Source: Pseudeuparius sepicola
Lineage: Eukaryota > Arthropoda > Insecta > Coleoptera > Anthribidae
NCBI GenBank assembly: GCA_963920635.1
Contig: OY987300.1
Span: forward strand, 57,557,415-57,621,414
Length of the DNA: 64,000 nucleotides
Direction: 5' to 3'
The translations under genes and the position numbers were made by a program. Below the pieces are notes generated by a model. The model made no database searches and was not told the origin of the DNA. It was given only the letters and a program-made list of their open reading frames with translations. How positions within the stretch are numbered: the stretch's first letter is position 1; the number at the start of each line of letters is the position of its first letter. Of this stretch, positions 41,546 to 54,329 are shown in pieces.

Positions 41546-44107
41546 CGACTTAGCCAAAAGGCATTCGCACTCCCTCTCTGGGGAACATTCAATCAGATCC
41601 CGGGTATCCCGGATACCATAAGGATCTGGCTCGGACGAGACCCTTGCCATGTTATCGGGCCTTAGGTGACATTGATGTTGTTGGACGTTCCTGCACTCCC
41701 CATGAATTTCCTGACGGTTCGGGCTGTCGCAAGTAGTACCGCTTTCTGCATGGACCTGTAAAGATTATCAGTTAGACCCAGCTCTTTGATGTTTCTCAGC
41801 AAACTTTTTGGTATGACACCAGTTGTTGACACGATGATTGGAATCGTCTGAACGTTGTCCATTTCCCATTGCCTTCTAATTCGTTCTTCTAAGTCTCTGT
41901 ACTTCGCGATCTTCTCGACTTGCTTCACACGCAGGTTGTTGTTGTTCGGGATGGCCACATCAATCAGAGTTGTCTTCCTAGAAATTTTATCAACTATTAT
42001 AAGGTCCGGTCTGTTATGGGCAACTCGTTGATCTGTCAGAACTGTACGATCCCAGTACATCTTGTAGTTGCTGTTCTCAAGAACAGGCTCCGGTGTGTAG
42101 CTGTAATATGGGATCCTCTCTGCCTGCACAAGCAGAAGTTTTTCCGCCAGTTCCTGGTGCAAGATCTTGGCAACCGAATCGTGTCGTTCCTTATATTCCG
42201 TTGATGCGAACATCTGACATCCTCCTGTTATGTGCTGGATTGTTTCTGAAGTTGGGCACCCGTATCTGCATCTGTCATCCACTACCGATGCATCTCCTAC
42301 AATGAATTTTAGGTAGTTGCGAGTTGGTATAACCTGATCTTGTATGGCCAGTAGGAAGCCTTCCGTCTCGGGGAACATTCGTCCCGAGGTCAGCCAATAG
42401 TTCGACGCTAACTTGTCGACATGTTCCTGGTTAACCTCATTAGGATGCCTCCCGTGCAGCGGCTTCCCCAACCACCTCTGTAGTTTATCGTTGTCGGTTC
42501 TGTGGTGATTTTGACGCTCGTGTTCCGTCAGACGGAGCGGTGTTGAGACGTCTGCTCCGCATATAGCCCTATGTAGTGTGGAGCTGTTGGCCTGCCTGTA
42601 GAAATAATTACGCAGATTTAATATTTGTTGGTCCAATTGCTTGCTGAGATCTGCCAATCCTCTTCCTCCTAGTTGACGTGGCAGAGTTGTTCTTTCTACG
42701 GCGCTACGGGGATGATGTTTATGAGCTTTTGTCAGTAGTGTCCTAACTTTTCGTTGCAGGTTGTTGATGTCCGTGTTGGTCCAATTCACTATTCCGAACG
42801 AATAGCTGAGTACAGAGCACGCATACGTGTTCAGGGCCTTAAACAAATTCCTGCTGTTAAGATCAGTTCGCACTACTTGTCTTACTCTCTTGATGAATTC
42901 ATTCGTTAAATCAGTCTTCATTGTTCGATGGTCTATCCTTTGAGCTTGTTTCATCCCGAGGTACTTGTATGTATCTCCCATGCTCATTGCTTCGATCTCC
43001 TGGCCGTCCTGCATCTCGTGTGCGCTTTGTTCGAGCTTTCCCCTTATGATATTAAGGGTGCGGCACTTGTCCAGTCCAAACAGCATTCCGATGTCCCTGG
43101 AGAACTCCTCTACAATTTTAAGCATTTGCGTTAGTTGGTTTTTGGTTGCGGCGATCAGTTTTAAATCATCCATATATAATAGGTGATTCAACTTGATCGC
43201 TTCTGCGTTGTTGCTTTTGATAGCGAAGCCATATTTTGTAGAGTTCAACCGATGCGATAGAGGGTTCATCGCCATGCAGAACCACAGTGGACTGAGTGAA
43301 TCTCCTTGGAAAATCCCTCTTCGGATGTTGATTGTGTCGGTCTCGATGTTACTGTTTGCGGTTCTGAGTTGTATCTTAGTGCGCCAGGTTGTCATAACGT
43401 GTTCTAAAAAGGAAACTGTATGATGATCTACTTTATACAGCTTTAAGATACCTGTGAGCCAGTCGTGAGGTACGGAATCAAATGCTTTTTTTGTAGTCCA
43501 CATAAGCCATGTGGAGGTTTCGTTGCTTGGAATGAGCCTGGTTGCAGATGACAGAGTCTATGATGAGTTGCTCTTTGCATCCCATTGCGCCCTTCGAGCA
43601 GCCTTTCTGCTGCATTGCAATGATGTTGTTCCGCTCGCAGTGAGCATATATTCGCTGCGTAAGGCAAGATGTGATTATCTTGTACAGCGTAGGCAAGCAG
43701 GTTATTGGGCGGTACTTGGCAGGGTTATCCGTATTCCGCTGGTCTTTTGGTAACAGGTAGGTTGCACCCTGTGTAAGAAACAATGGCATTTTCAGAGGAT
43801 CGAGCAAGACTTCATTAATTAAGGTAGTTATTTGTTCATGCGTGCACCACAGCTTTTTAATCCAGTAATTTTGGAGATGATCTGGACCTGGTGCCTTCCA
43901 GTTGTGGGAATTCTTGATGACATCGGAGACCTCAGCGGTTGTGAATTGCTCGTGTTGCATCTGGCTATAGTTCCGGCCCATCTCGCGTTCTTCGCAGCTT
44001 GCACTGACATTATATGGACCTGGTGTGGCAAGTTGATTTCTCCAGAAACCGTCGACCTGTTCTCTGCTAGGGTAACTCGCATTTGTGGCATCGGCGCTAG
44101 AATTAAA
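41546..44107 (-). mobile_element. R4/Dong-like non-LTR retrotransposon, 5'-truncated
   Basis: On the minus strand it runs from about 44107 to a 3' end at 41546, which joins a TAA-repeat (TTA on plus, 41528-41545). Insertion into TAA repeats is a hallmark of the Dong/R4 lineage. It contains RT, a CCHC zinc knuckle and a restriction-like endonuclease. The 5' end of the ORF is missing, and the right boundary abuts ATTATTATTA at 44112. A second 3' fragment lies just beyond. Confidence 0.85.
41662..44106 (-). pseudogene. R4/Dong-like ORF: RT, CCHC and restriction-like endonuclease, one frameshift
   Basis: The open frame begins upstream of 43981, near 44106, with a GFWRNQL block. It continues through WKAPGPD, LLPKD and YRPITCLPTLYKI (RT domains) to 43478. 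It then breaks at a run of seven T (43486-43492), apparently one base too long. The next frame (43503-41662, 613 aa) resumes with AFDSVPHDWL, GDSLSPLWFC and YMDD (43177-43166). It ends with a C-x3-C-x7-H-x4-C knuckle near 42255 and the endonuclease motif RPDLIIVD...DVAIP near 42010-41950. The one indel and the missing 5' end make it inactive, but most domains are well kept, so it is fairly young. Confidence 0.85.
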
Positions 44108-44123
44108 AGAATATTATTATTAT

Positions 44124-44325
44124 CTCGACTTAGCCAAAAGGCATTCGCACTCCCTCTACGGGGAACATTCACTCAGATCCCGGGTATCCCGGATACCAAA
44201 AGGATCTGGCTCGGACGATACCCTTGCCATGTTATCGGGCCTTAGGTGACATTGATGTTGTTGGATGATCCTGCATTCCCCATGAATTTCCTGACGGTTC
44301 GGGCTGTCGCAAGTAGTACCGCTTT
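44124..44325 (-). mobile_element. Second R4/Dong-like 3' fragment
   Basis: About 200 bp nearly identical to 41544-41745, the 3' end of the larger copy, with under ten differences. It is in the same orientation and flanked by ATTATTATTATC at 44112-44123 and TTATTATTACT at 44325. A severely 5'-truncated second insertion into the same TTA tract. Confidence 0.9.
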
Positions 44326-46431
44326 ATTATTACTATTTGGACGACTCTTATAAGCGACAAAAAAATCCAGTTGAAATTTGATCTTTTGGGGTTCAAACCT
44401 GCTCAGGTTTGAAACTAATTATTTGCGACATAATTTTACTTTAAAAAAGTCACATATGCCTTGGACATTTTTAAAAAAACTAATTTTTTACAGGAGTATA
44501 GTGCCCTTTTTGTATGTTTTGCTACAAAATGTTATTAATAAAACTTGTTTAGAATGAAAATTTGAAGATTCTACCTTGTTTTTTTTTTTACTTTTTTCCA
44601 CCCTTTCGGTAGTTTTCACGTGAAAAAGTTATTACTTTATTCATGATGAGAAACTGGCTAGGAGAGAAACGTTTCAAAAACCTTGGTGTACTCTGATTTT
44701 TTTTCTGCTAAAAACCGAAAACGCACAAAAATCATGTCCGCATCCTTATTTAACTTAAAGACAAAACTTCCGTACAGACTCAGTATGCCAGCAGCCAAGG
44801 TAAGTTTTAACATGGAAATTGTTTTTGTAATTGTTAGAACCTTTGTTAACATCTAGTAAATATTATAATCCAACATTCATAAAGCAAAGCCAAAACAGAT
44901 TTACTCAAAGGTTATGTATTACGTTTCCCGGCTTCTGAAATAACAAGACGATTTGTAATGAGAAATGACGAATGAATTTTTATTCGCAACCATGGCAGAC
45001 GTTTAATACATTTTGCTATTATATGAATGTGATTTAGTAACTCCGATTTAGTTATTAGGGATATTTATCAAGGCGAAATGTTATCGTTGACATAGTCTCA
45101 TTAGCATAATGTAGCATAAACGGTAATTCTTGGCTTTTTACTTGTGGCAGCTATAAATCATATCATTAAATTTTGCTCCTGTTGAGTTGACTAAGAGATA
45201 CACGGTTAAAATGTTAAATTCCCAAGGTACAAATAATAGGTATTCGCTTAAAAATAACTGTAAGGCAAATTTAGATGAGCAGATAGCGACTGGAAACAAC
45301 AGTTATTAAATTATCGATATTACCTACCTACAATGTGTAGCCGGTCCGATGTTATCCTGCGCCAATAACAAACGGCAGTTTTACCAGAGGAGTTGGCATT
45401 ATTTTTGAGAATCCATTTGCAATTAATCAAAAGAAGACAGAAAAGTTTTAAGAAAACAACGGTCAGATGCTAAGTAATGAAGTAAGCGGAAGGCGGAAAA
45501 GTTTGGAAATCAATACCAATTTCCAGCAGGAGATTTAAGCCGCTTTGAAGTTGAATCGAACGCAACAATGCTTCATAAAATGACTAAGTCAAGAAAAATA
45601 ATTATTATAGTATCTAAGTATATCGTAGTATATTATAGTATCTAAGTATATAATAAATATATAATTTTTATGCATACCACAATGTAGTGCCATGCATAGT
45701 ATAGTGTTCCAATAATCCAGTAAATTTAATCTTATTTATATGGCTAATAATGCAAGATTCATTAGGTAAGAAATTTTTTTATTTCCTTCGATAGTATACC
45801 ATACTTATAGGAAGCTTAAATCCGAGTTTTCGACCAGGTTTTCCGCTATGTCGAATTAAGGGGTAAATTAGTTTTTCGCGGATAACAGCTGTATTTTTAA
45901 TTTTAACAAAAAAATAGGCGACACCATTTTTGAAGAAAAAAGGTTCTCTGCAGATTTGTGTTCTTGATATTTGCTTTATTTTCAATTTATTTCAATATCT
46001 TTTTTTCTGCTAACTACAGCGCAAAATTGTCTCGACAAAAACATGACATTTGTCTGAACAGTTTTTTCTATGAGTATGTAATAGTTTATTTCCGGTAGCG
46101 ACTCAAAGTTGTCCGCAACGTCTCCTGGCACATCGTATATAGCGCCCAAGTACGCGCGCTGTACCTTGCAAAGTTTGCCAGTAGTTTATGGTGACTACAA
46201 GGACGAAAAGTTGAGTTTTTTGGACGGATGGCGACTTCACCGGCCGAGGCGCAATCGAGGCTGGAGAATCGCAGGAGTATGAAAAACTACTAAGTTTGGA
46301 ATCAGGAACCTTTGGCAAATACTTCTTTTGCTTAACTCCACACACCAAATCTTTGTTTTTTGCACTCGACGCGCGGTTCTCTAACCATGTTAGCATCATC
46401 AGGGGATGATAAAGTCTGGTGATTAGACGTA
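44326..46431. other. Non-coding stretch
   Basis: AT-rich. No gene recognised; a moderately GC-rich stretch at 46082-46430 has a 120-residue minus-strand ORF without a known domain. Confidence 0.4.
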
Positions 46432-47647
46432 ATGCCATTAATAACGGCACATAGTGCAACCGCATTTATTTTGGGTCAAAATATTACAATTGAGGCTAAT
46501 ATTCCTTATAAAAATGTTGTTTGTTTAAGAGATACCGAGCGTTGAAGTTTGTTTTTTGAAATTTCATTTTGATTACATGTCCCAACATAATTAAGCTGCT
46601 TCGAACTGAAATTTGGTACCGCTATGTTTTTGGGGAAGGAGAATAAGCTAAAAATGTCAATTTCTGCGTATCTCACAGACTCTCGGAAGGCGCCACTTGC
46701 GCTGTTTTTGGATCGTGCTTTTACTCGTAACTTTTTTGAGCTTATCTTTTTGGTCCTGAAACAAAGAGGTACTCAGAGGGAGCCACTTGTGCTGTTTTTG
46801 GATCGTGCTTTTACTCGTATAACTTTTCTCAGGTTATCTTTTTGGTCCTGCAGGTCCACCATTTTCTGCAACAACAAGGTACTCCTGTTTCATAACGATC
46901 AAATCAACCATTTGAACACCTGTCGACTTTAATATTCGACAAATAAAATGTTCACCTACTGCTTTCAAATAATGTTACAGAACAATTGTATATTGAAAAT
47001 GAAGAAAAAAATGCTAAATGAACATTGGCCGAAACACATTCGTTTTCTTGAAATAGGGTGTCCAAATTTTGTCGAGTTTCAATCCTTTCCATTTTGTGAA
47101 CATTTTTTGGGACATTGTTCATATGGGTTTTTTCTCGCTTTATATGGTACAGTCGTTGTGCAATATTTGAAAGCAGTAGGTGAATATTTTATTTTTCGAA
47201 TATTGACGTCAACGCGGGTGTTTTGGGGCACGTTTTGGCAATTTCAACGCAAACAGTTAATTTGATCGTTATGAAACAAGAGTAACTCTTTGTTGCTGAA
47301 TGAAAATATATACTAAAATGATTGACCTGCAGGACCAAAAAGATAACCTCAAAGAAGTTACGAGTAAAAGCACGATCCAAAAAACAGCGCAAGTGGCGCC
47401 CTCTGCGAGATACGTAGAAATTGACATTTTTAGCTAATTCTCCATCCCCAAAAACGTAGCAGTGCCAAATTTCAGTTCAGCAGCTTGACTATTTCGGGGG
47501 ATGTAGCCATAATTCAGTTTCAAAAAATGAACTTTGTATCTCTTAAACAAACAACGTTTCTATAAGGCATATTAGATTCAATAGTAATATTTTGGTCCAA
47601 AATATATGCGGTTGCACTATGTGCCATTATTAACATCTCACCCTGTA
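46432..47647. mobile_element. Foldback element, right end CACCCTGTA
   Basis: GGCACATAGTGCAACCGCAT near 46446 is matched in reverse complement near 47605-47625. The arms continue through ATTTCAGTTC, TGTTTTTGGATCGTGCTTTTA and TTTTTGGTCCTGCAGGTC. The left arm holds a direct duplication of the GCTGTTTTTGGATCGTGC block (about 46698 and 46792). The right arm keeps the CAGGGTGAGATG terminus; the left arm has lost it. Its ORFs are arm sequence, not genes. A related copy lies at 61990-62230. Confidence 0.78.
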
Positions 47648-48036
47648 TAAACTATTCATTTTCTGGTCTTAGTTATTTATATTCAGCCTCTGCTTGACAT
47701 TGATATTTTAACCTTTAATAAAGTGTTAAAATACCAATATTTTTTATTCTTATTTTTATTGCACAAGTTTAGCATCAGATTTTAAAGTAGGTATATATCA
47801 TCACTCCAAAAATAAGGATCTTTTTACGAGTTTTTTTAGGAATGTCAGAGCAAATTTATATTACCTACTATTAAAAATTTATATTTTTATATTCTTTTTG
47901 ATGAACACATTGTTTTAATGAACATATTATTAAACAGAAAAATTAACCCTCATACCAAGTTGGAAACCAGAAAGGGGGTTATTAAAAACCAAATTCTTGA
48001 ACCCGTTATCTTAGGGGGAATAAAGGCACCTCTAGT

Positions 48037-48131
48037 GGCTATCACGAATCTTCATCCATACGTCACAATGGTCGACAATGGAAATTGCATTGTTGGCCAT
48101 TGTGACGTAGGGATGAAGATTCGTGATATCC
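48037..48131. other. Long hairpin, 40-bp arms, 15-nt loop
   Basis: GGCTATCACGAATCTTCATC (48037 on) to 48076 pairs with 48092-48131 with about four mismatches. It folds like a microRNA precursor but could equally be a small foldback repeat. Confidence 0.8.
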
Positions 48132-48379
48132 ACTGTAACGTTGATGTATATTTTTCTTCCCATTTGCCATAGTTGAATTGTTAAACTCATTCTTGAAATG
48201 TCTAAATAAAATTGCTCCTCCTAAAAAAACTTTTGCGGACTGCTTGTTATTCCTTACAAAACCCTGGCTTGCCGAGTATTCTTCCAAGAATAATATTCCA
48301 CAGCTCCCGCGAAGAAGACAACTGTATTAATATTAACCGATTTGTTACAGCTCCCTTGATTAGCATAGTTTTGGAACGC

Positions 48380-48850
48380 ATAAAAATATCCATATTCTAA
48401 GAGCCCGCCCTGTCTAACGGGCATTTATCACAGCTTAGCTCCTTATAATTAAGATGTCGTGTCGGGTCGGGTAATCCTCTCCCTGATATCCGTGAAAAAT
48501 TCGGCTGTTCTGCGCCCGTCGTCCATGTTGGAATAATTAGTGAAGGGGTGCGTTATGCATAATTCGCATTCTGGTGAATGGTCGGGATAGGGGCACCTCC
48601 CAATTTGAATACCGGATCGTCAGCGTGACAGCTCCGGGCAGCTATACATGCGGAATGAAGCTCCCCTACACAACGTCGATATGTAACTAGCGGCGGACAC
48701 GAGGTAAATGCAACGATAACATTAGGATGTGACCTCAAGCGCACAACAGCATAAGATATCACATTCAAGTGGACCGAATTTTATTTAAAGCATAAACAAA
48801 GTCTACGTAATGCATAAATCTCGAGTGACAGCCATTATGTCGTGCGAAAC
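48380..48850. other. GC-richer island 8
   Basis: Moderately CpG-rich block between AT-rich flanks, with TAATTAGTGAAGG near 48535 and ATTATGCAT-type cores. No gene recognised. Confidence 0.35.
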
Positions 48851-50199
48851 ATACCTAACAGCTACATACGGTGCAGGTCGATGCAGTTTTGTGTAGTAGG
48901 TGACAGAGGAATATGTCAAATGGATGCAGCACGTTACAAATGCTGTCAATGATGCGATTTACAAGCCGACACTGTATAATATCTTAAACATTGACTCACA
49001 AGTATACTACAGAACTTTAACCTAAAACTTGGACTTGGAAATATATTTTATGTCAGGTTTACATCAACGATTTTGTGGAATTCAAATTTGAAACTTTTAT
49101 TATAATCTATAATGAGTTCTAAAAATAATGTAAAAGAACAATTTTGAAGAAAATTGAGAAAGATAGTGTTATTAGATTATTAGATTATCTTGTAATACAT
49201 ATTATACATATTATTTATTAGGTATTCTGTAAACATTAAGATACCTCCCTCAAATATAGTTTTGGAGTTTCAAGTCAGAAGTGGACCATAAAAGCATCAC
49301 ATATTATGGATTAATTGAAAAATTTACCGAACATAAACAAAACGTAATTTTAGTGGTTATTATACCAGTGGCCAAAATTGCTAGTTGCTTCCAAAAGAAC
49401 ACGCCCCAAAGGATTTTAGAACCTTGGGACGGCATACTGGTCTTTGATGATGTAACATTTCCAGTATACGTACACTGTTATTTACGCATTAAATACTGCG
49501 AGTTAACCAATAGACGTTGCCTTATTATATAAGAACACGAAATGGTTCGTCTCTATAATTTGACAATTCCGTTTTGAAATTAGTGCGGGAATATTATCTT
49601 GAGAAAAGCTAGGAAGAAATATTTCCACTTGCATATAGCATCTAGAAAAAACAATCCGCCCAGAAACTGGAGTTACTTAAGTTTAAGTATTTTTAGTATA
49701 GGCTCGAGGAGGAGGCTGAGTCTGTTCTATTCCAAGAATTTGTTATACAGAATATAAGTTTTGTTGTGCCATTACTGTATTGGGTGAGCTAGCATTCGAT
49801 GCCAGTTAGTATAAGCTCCATGGGAAACATGTTGGCGCATTGGATGATATTGTGAACTTATACGAAGAGGAGAGGTATTGCGCAATAAATCAATTCCAAA
49901 CGGGTCTCGCGTCCCCTCGCGGTTAATAGAAAAGAAATTTGTGCTGTATTGAAAAGTGAAAGAATAAGAATGCAATCCGTTTTGTCCAATTTGTTACACA
50001 ATAACTTTTGTGCTGTAGGTATACCCTACTCCGCCTGATAATCCTTGTTATGGCTATTGATTCAAAGTCCCTTTGGAAGGCTTCCTGTTTAAACTCCAAG
50101 CGGAAACCATTATCGAAGGACGAGAATCACGCGTCGCAGTCCATACAAGATAAGAACTGCGCGACAACGATAAACAAAACTAAATTACAGCATTATTTT
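48851..50199. other. Non-coding stretch
   Basis: AT-rich, no domain-bearing ORF, no repeat boundaries found. Confidence 0.4.
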
Positions 50200-50720
50200 T
50201 TTATTGGTAACGCTAATTGCCGTACCTGCCCAATAGAGGAAGCAATGAATAACGCGCGCTCTGCCTAACAGATAACGATCGAATTTTGTTGTGTACATTT
50301 TAATTACGGATAATGAGTCTATTATTTCGAGACGGGCCCCGTCCGAATAAATCATCTCGGTGCGACGGGGGCTTCTTCTGGGCCCCGAAAGACTCAATTA
50401 ACAGAAGGAAGGGCCCGGGGCGAGGGGGCGGGCCGGGCGGCCGTTGCGGGCATTAGTTTCGTGCGGGGGGTGAGCGCCGGCGGCGGCCATTACGCCCTGG
50501 GCCCCGGCTAAGGGATGACTAATACGGGGCGTCAGCGTCGTTACGGCCTTCCATCTGGAACCGTAATGAATCTATTAGGCCGGCAGCGGAGCCGGTCCAC
50601 GAGGTTCTAAAGCGGAGAAAATGTCCTGGGAAGTGTCCCGCGGGATTCGGGGATAGACCTATACGCAGGGGAAGATCGCGGGATCGAGTAGGTTGAAGGG
50701 TTGTTATAATGCCTGACCCA
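50200..50720. other. GC/CpG-rich island 9
   Basis: Strongly GC-rich from 50330, preceded by TTTTAATTACGGATAATGAG near 50298, which carries homeodomain-like cores. ORFs lack domains. Candidate regulatory DNA. Confidence 0.45.
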
Positions 50721-52439
50721 ACAGATCTGTTAATTTGCTCGTATAGGTAATGGCGTAACCCAACTGGCTATATTAGCTGTCTTAGCTGACGTCGTAACTC
50801 ACGATTTGCCTTTTTGCAATCTAACAAATTGACGTATCTCATGTTACGCCACTTGTGAGTTTTTTGCTTTAAACTTTTACTGAGGTGTCTCAATCTCTGG
50901 GAGTCGAGACTTTGACTTAGCTTTGCACCTCCTCCTTCATCGAAATTATTGTAGAATATATTCGTTTAGAATTTGTTTTTATTCAAGTTCACCAGTTCGC
51001 CAGTGGCACATGTAAAAACCTAAAAATATCATGCAGATAATATCCATGGCAATTAGATAAATTTCAACCAAATAAATCATCAGAATAAAAGTACTGTACT
51101 GCGTCTCAACAATTTGCCTTGGTTACCACCTTTATTGTTTAACCTTCACAAATAAACTTCTCAGATACTGTCACCGACAAAGAATATTCTATCAGCTCCA
51201 AAAATCGCACTAAAATCGCGTTGTAACCTTCAACTTCCCTTAGGCCCAATTACCAGGGCTTATTATACGGAGACTACTCAATGGAAGCGTGGAGACTACT
51301 CTAGAATATTCCTGGCCAATTGTAGATGCACAAATCATAAAGTTCTAGCATATTTCTAGAAACTTATGGAAGCTCTACAGGGAAAATAATGAAAACTAAA
51401 AGAAAATGAGGCCCTGGGGGCCTCAGGCCATCAAATATGTGACGAAAAATGCCTCCAAACTAATCATAAAAATTATAAAACTGTAGATAGAATACCGAAA
51501 CTTAAAATTTTTCTGCTAAATCTTTGAGTAGGTTAGAAAACAGTTCAAACTTGTTCATTGAAAGCTGATATAACAACTTTAGAGGCATTTTTCGTTACAG
51601 TACTTTATAACAAAGTCTTTGTGTACTGGAGAGACTCCAGTTATCAGACTTGATGAACTTAATGTTTGTTATACTCCTGTACCAGGTACACCGAAAAATA
51701 GTGATCATTTAGTAGGTATCTCTTTAGGTACGTACACCTATAAAGAAATAAAAATATTCTTAGATATATTTTTGTCTTCCTATGAACTACATTGAAAGCC
51801 TTAAATTTAACAGACGTACCTATAGCATATAGTATAGAAAAATGTTGGTCTCATAAATGGTCGTATCTCATTTAGTGCCCAGTATTTCAAGGTCAGTGAC
51901 CCATTTTACATTTTTCCCTTAAAGGTATTTTAAGAAGAGTTTATACTTACAATGTATGCCAAAAAAAATCCTGGTTATTATTTTTGATGCGGGGTAATGT
52001 AAAAGAAATATTGTAAAGAAAATCAAATGGCCCTCCTGTAAAAAAAAGGAAATATTAGATACGTCACTTTGTGAGACTGACGACGATTAATTGAAGTGTT
52101 TGTAATTTGGAATATAGGTACTTGTTGACATAGTAAAAAAACAATAGGATAGCATTAAATGCTATAAATTTTATAGACGCTGTTTGCAACTGAACATACC
52201 TAATCTATTATACGTAACCTTGAAACAGTAGTATAAGCACTTGCTGCTAAAAAGTGTCTCGCAATTATTTTGCCGTTTTCATAATGTTTAAATAATTCCC
52301 CTTGGCTGTTATTTTGATTTTTTCTTAAGCAATTAAAGCTTGCTCTTTTCTCTCACCAACGAGCAATGCAAAAATTATAAAAAGTATTTACCTACACTGC
52401 TGATGAGCAATGGCGATAGAAAAATATGGACCTACGGTA
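50721..52439. other. Non-coding stretch with one small inverted-repeat unit
   Basis: At 51437-51602, GACGAAAAATGCCTC and its near complement GAGGCATTTTTCGT enclose about 120 bp, a possible small TIR element. The rest shows nothing. Confidence 0.4.
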
Positions 52440-52479
52440 TCTATTGCTCCTCATACTAGCTTTATCCGTTGATTTACCA

Positions 52480-52592
52480 ATTGTACGGAGACGAAATAAT
52501 AGTAATTGCCACCCCTCCCTCGCACAAGCATCAGGTTGTTCCTGGGGTACTTTTAGTTTAGAGTATTATGAGGGTGGGAATTATTGTTACCC
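52480..52592 (+). repeat. Dispersed repeat with (ATT)n tail, copy 3 (partial)
   Basis: Only the 3' part of the family remains: GACGAAATAATAGTAATTGCC, CGCACAAGCATCAGGTTGTT and GAGGGTGGGAATTATTG. The ATT tail has decayed. Confidence 0.6.
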
Positions 52593-52879
52593 TTTTTCTC
52601 TACTCCGCGTGGTAGGTACGTCTGTGGTTACAAGCATTTTTTTTTAATCTGAGATGCAAGAGCACTTATGGATTGTCAAGGTATATATAGAATTTAAACC
52701 ATATTTCACAAGACTTTGTAAAGATTGCGAAAAGTGAGTTGTTTACTTGTTGGGACCACCATCAATTTGCACAGTTAATTGAAATCGTTGTTTTATGTTT
52801 TTAATTTTGAGACTTATCTTAACTTTACAAAATTTAAAATTCATTTGTTTTCAACATTTTCTCGTCCTAAACTAAAAAC

Positions 52880-53240
52880 TAAAATATCAAGTGTCTCGCA
52901 ATAAAGCGCATCCGAGTTGCATGCATCTACAAACGCACCACACATTCCTTTCAAAGTTCGGATCAATTAGAGGGGCTACACGGCAGACAGAGGCTGGACA
53001 GAGATGCCGAAAGGCATAAATTAGTGGGAGAGTTGCCGGCTTCCAGGGGCAATTACGGGGGTCGTGGGATTGTAAATACAGTCTTGACTCGTGTAGCGAG
53101 CACTGCCCGTAATTTGTCGTGATCACGAGTCCGGACATGTGGAATCACTTATAAACTGTGTGGTCCGCATCGGTCGGCCCCGCGCTGCGCCCCAGACCAC
53201 AACGCGATGGCCAATTTCGATTTGGACCCGTTTTGAAGCG
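52880..53240. other. GC-rich island 10
   Basis: CpG-rich block with no recognisable protein in its ORFs. Candidate regulatory DNA. Confidence 0.38.
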
Positions 53241-54329
53241 CCATCGATTTAAAATCTGAGATCCTCACTGCTTTCGTTGTTTAATAATTTGACTGTCGTT
53301 GTTTTCAATCACACCAAAATTATGCTAATGCTGAAGATTTGTTTAGCTTCGAAATTTAGTGCCTAAATTCATTTAAACCAATATCCCCATATTTCAACCA
53401 GGAGGTAGGAAGTCGTTTCACATACAAAGATAATAATTATGTATTATGTAAAGCATACAGTTAACTCAAGTGGGTACAGTCTACTAGGATTTCCATGTCT
53501 GCTCAGCTTCCGCGCCTCAGTGTCTACTATAAGAAATGCTAACGGTTAAGGTGTCTTAAACCCATGCAGTGCATGAACTTATGAATAAGTGAAAACGCGT
53601 TTATGCAGCAGAAAGGAGCTAAACAGGGCCTACACAGATAACAGATCTGAATTATTAATTTATTTTCATTTTGTAAAAATAATTTCTGCTGCATAAAGAG
53701 GTGTATGTGTGCATTCTGAGACCCTATTGTGAAGTCAAACTCAGTGCCTATCTTGGTGATGTTTAGATCAGTATTTTACCTACACAGATATAAGTAGCAT
53801 ACTCTTTTTTATCTTTTGCTTCCTATCTGTATCTACACTTTAGCTTTCTTTATTGAAAAAGTCGATCAGAATTAAAAATTATGTTCTCGTTTTATAGATT
53901 TTAACGAAATAGTTTTTTTCTGAATTTTTGGTCAATTTCTGGTGTGAAAAAGTTTAGCACTGTTAAAATATAGTAATGCCTCAAATGAAATCTGCTTCTT
54001 GCTTTATATTTACACATCAATATGATAATGGCAATAGTTATTCTTAAAACCAAGGTGTGTATATCAGGGTATTACTATAAACAATAGATATTACAATTTA
54101 CAATATCTGCCCCTCGAAGAAGTTATCACTACTGTGGTGGTATTTGTAAAACATATAGGCTCGTTGCAGCTCCCTGTTCCTTTTAGTAAGCATGTAGTCA
54201 AGGTATACCTACATCAAATCAATTTTGTCTCTGTCTACCAGTTATCCGTTTCACCAGTCATCCATTTTAAAACGCAGTAAGCTGTTTCCCTATGTCTAGT
54301 TTACTTGTTTGAAGGAAATTTTTGTTCCA
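53241..54329. other. Non-coding stretch
   Basis: AT-rich, no gene or clear repeat. Confidence 0.4.

Noticed and set aside
43511..44245. Plus-strand ORFs inside the R4/Dong-like element
   Set aside because: They are antisense shadows of the RT frame, which carries all the known motifs.
46624..47265. ORFs of about 100 residues in the foldback at 46432-47647
   Set aside because: They follow the inverted arms and internal duplication, so they are repeat sequence and not genes.
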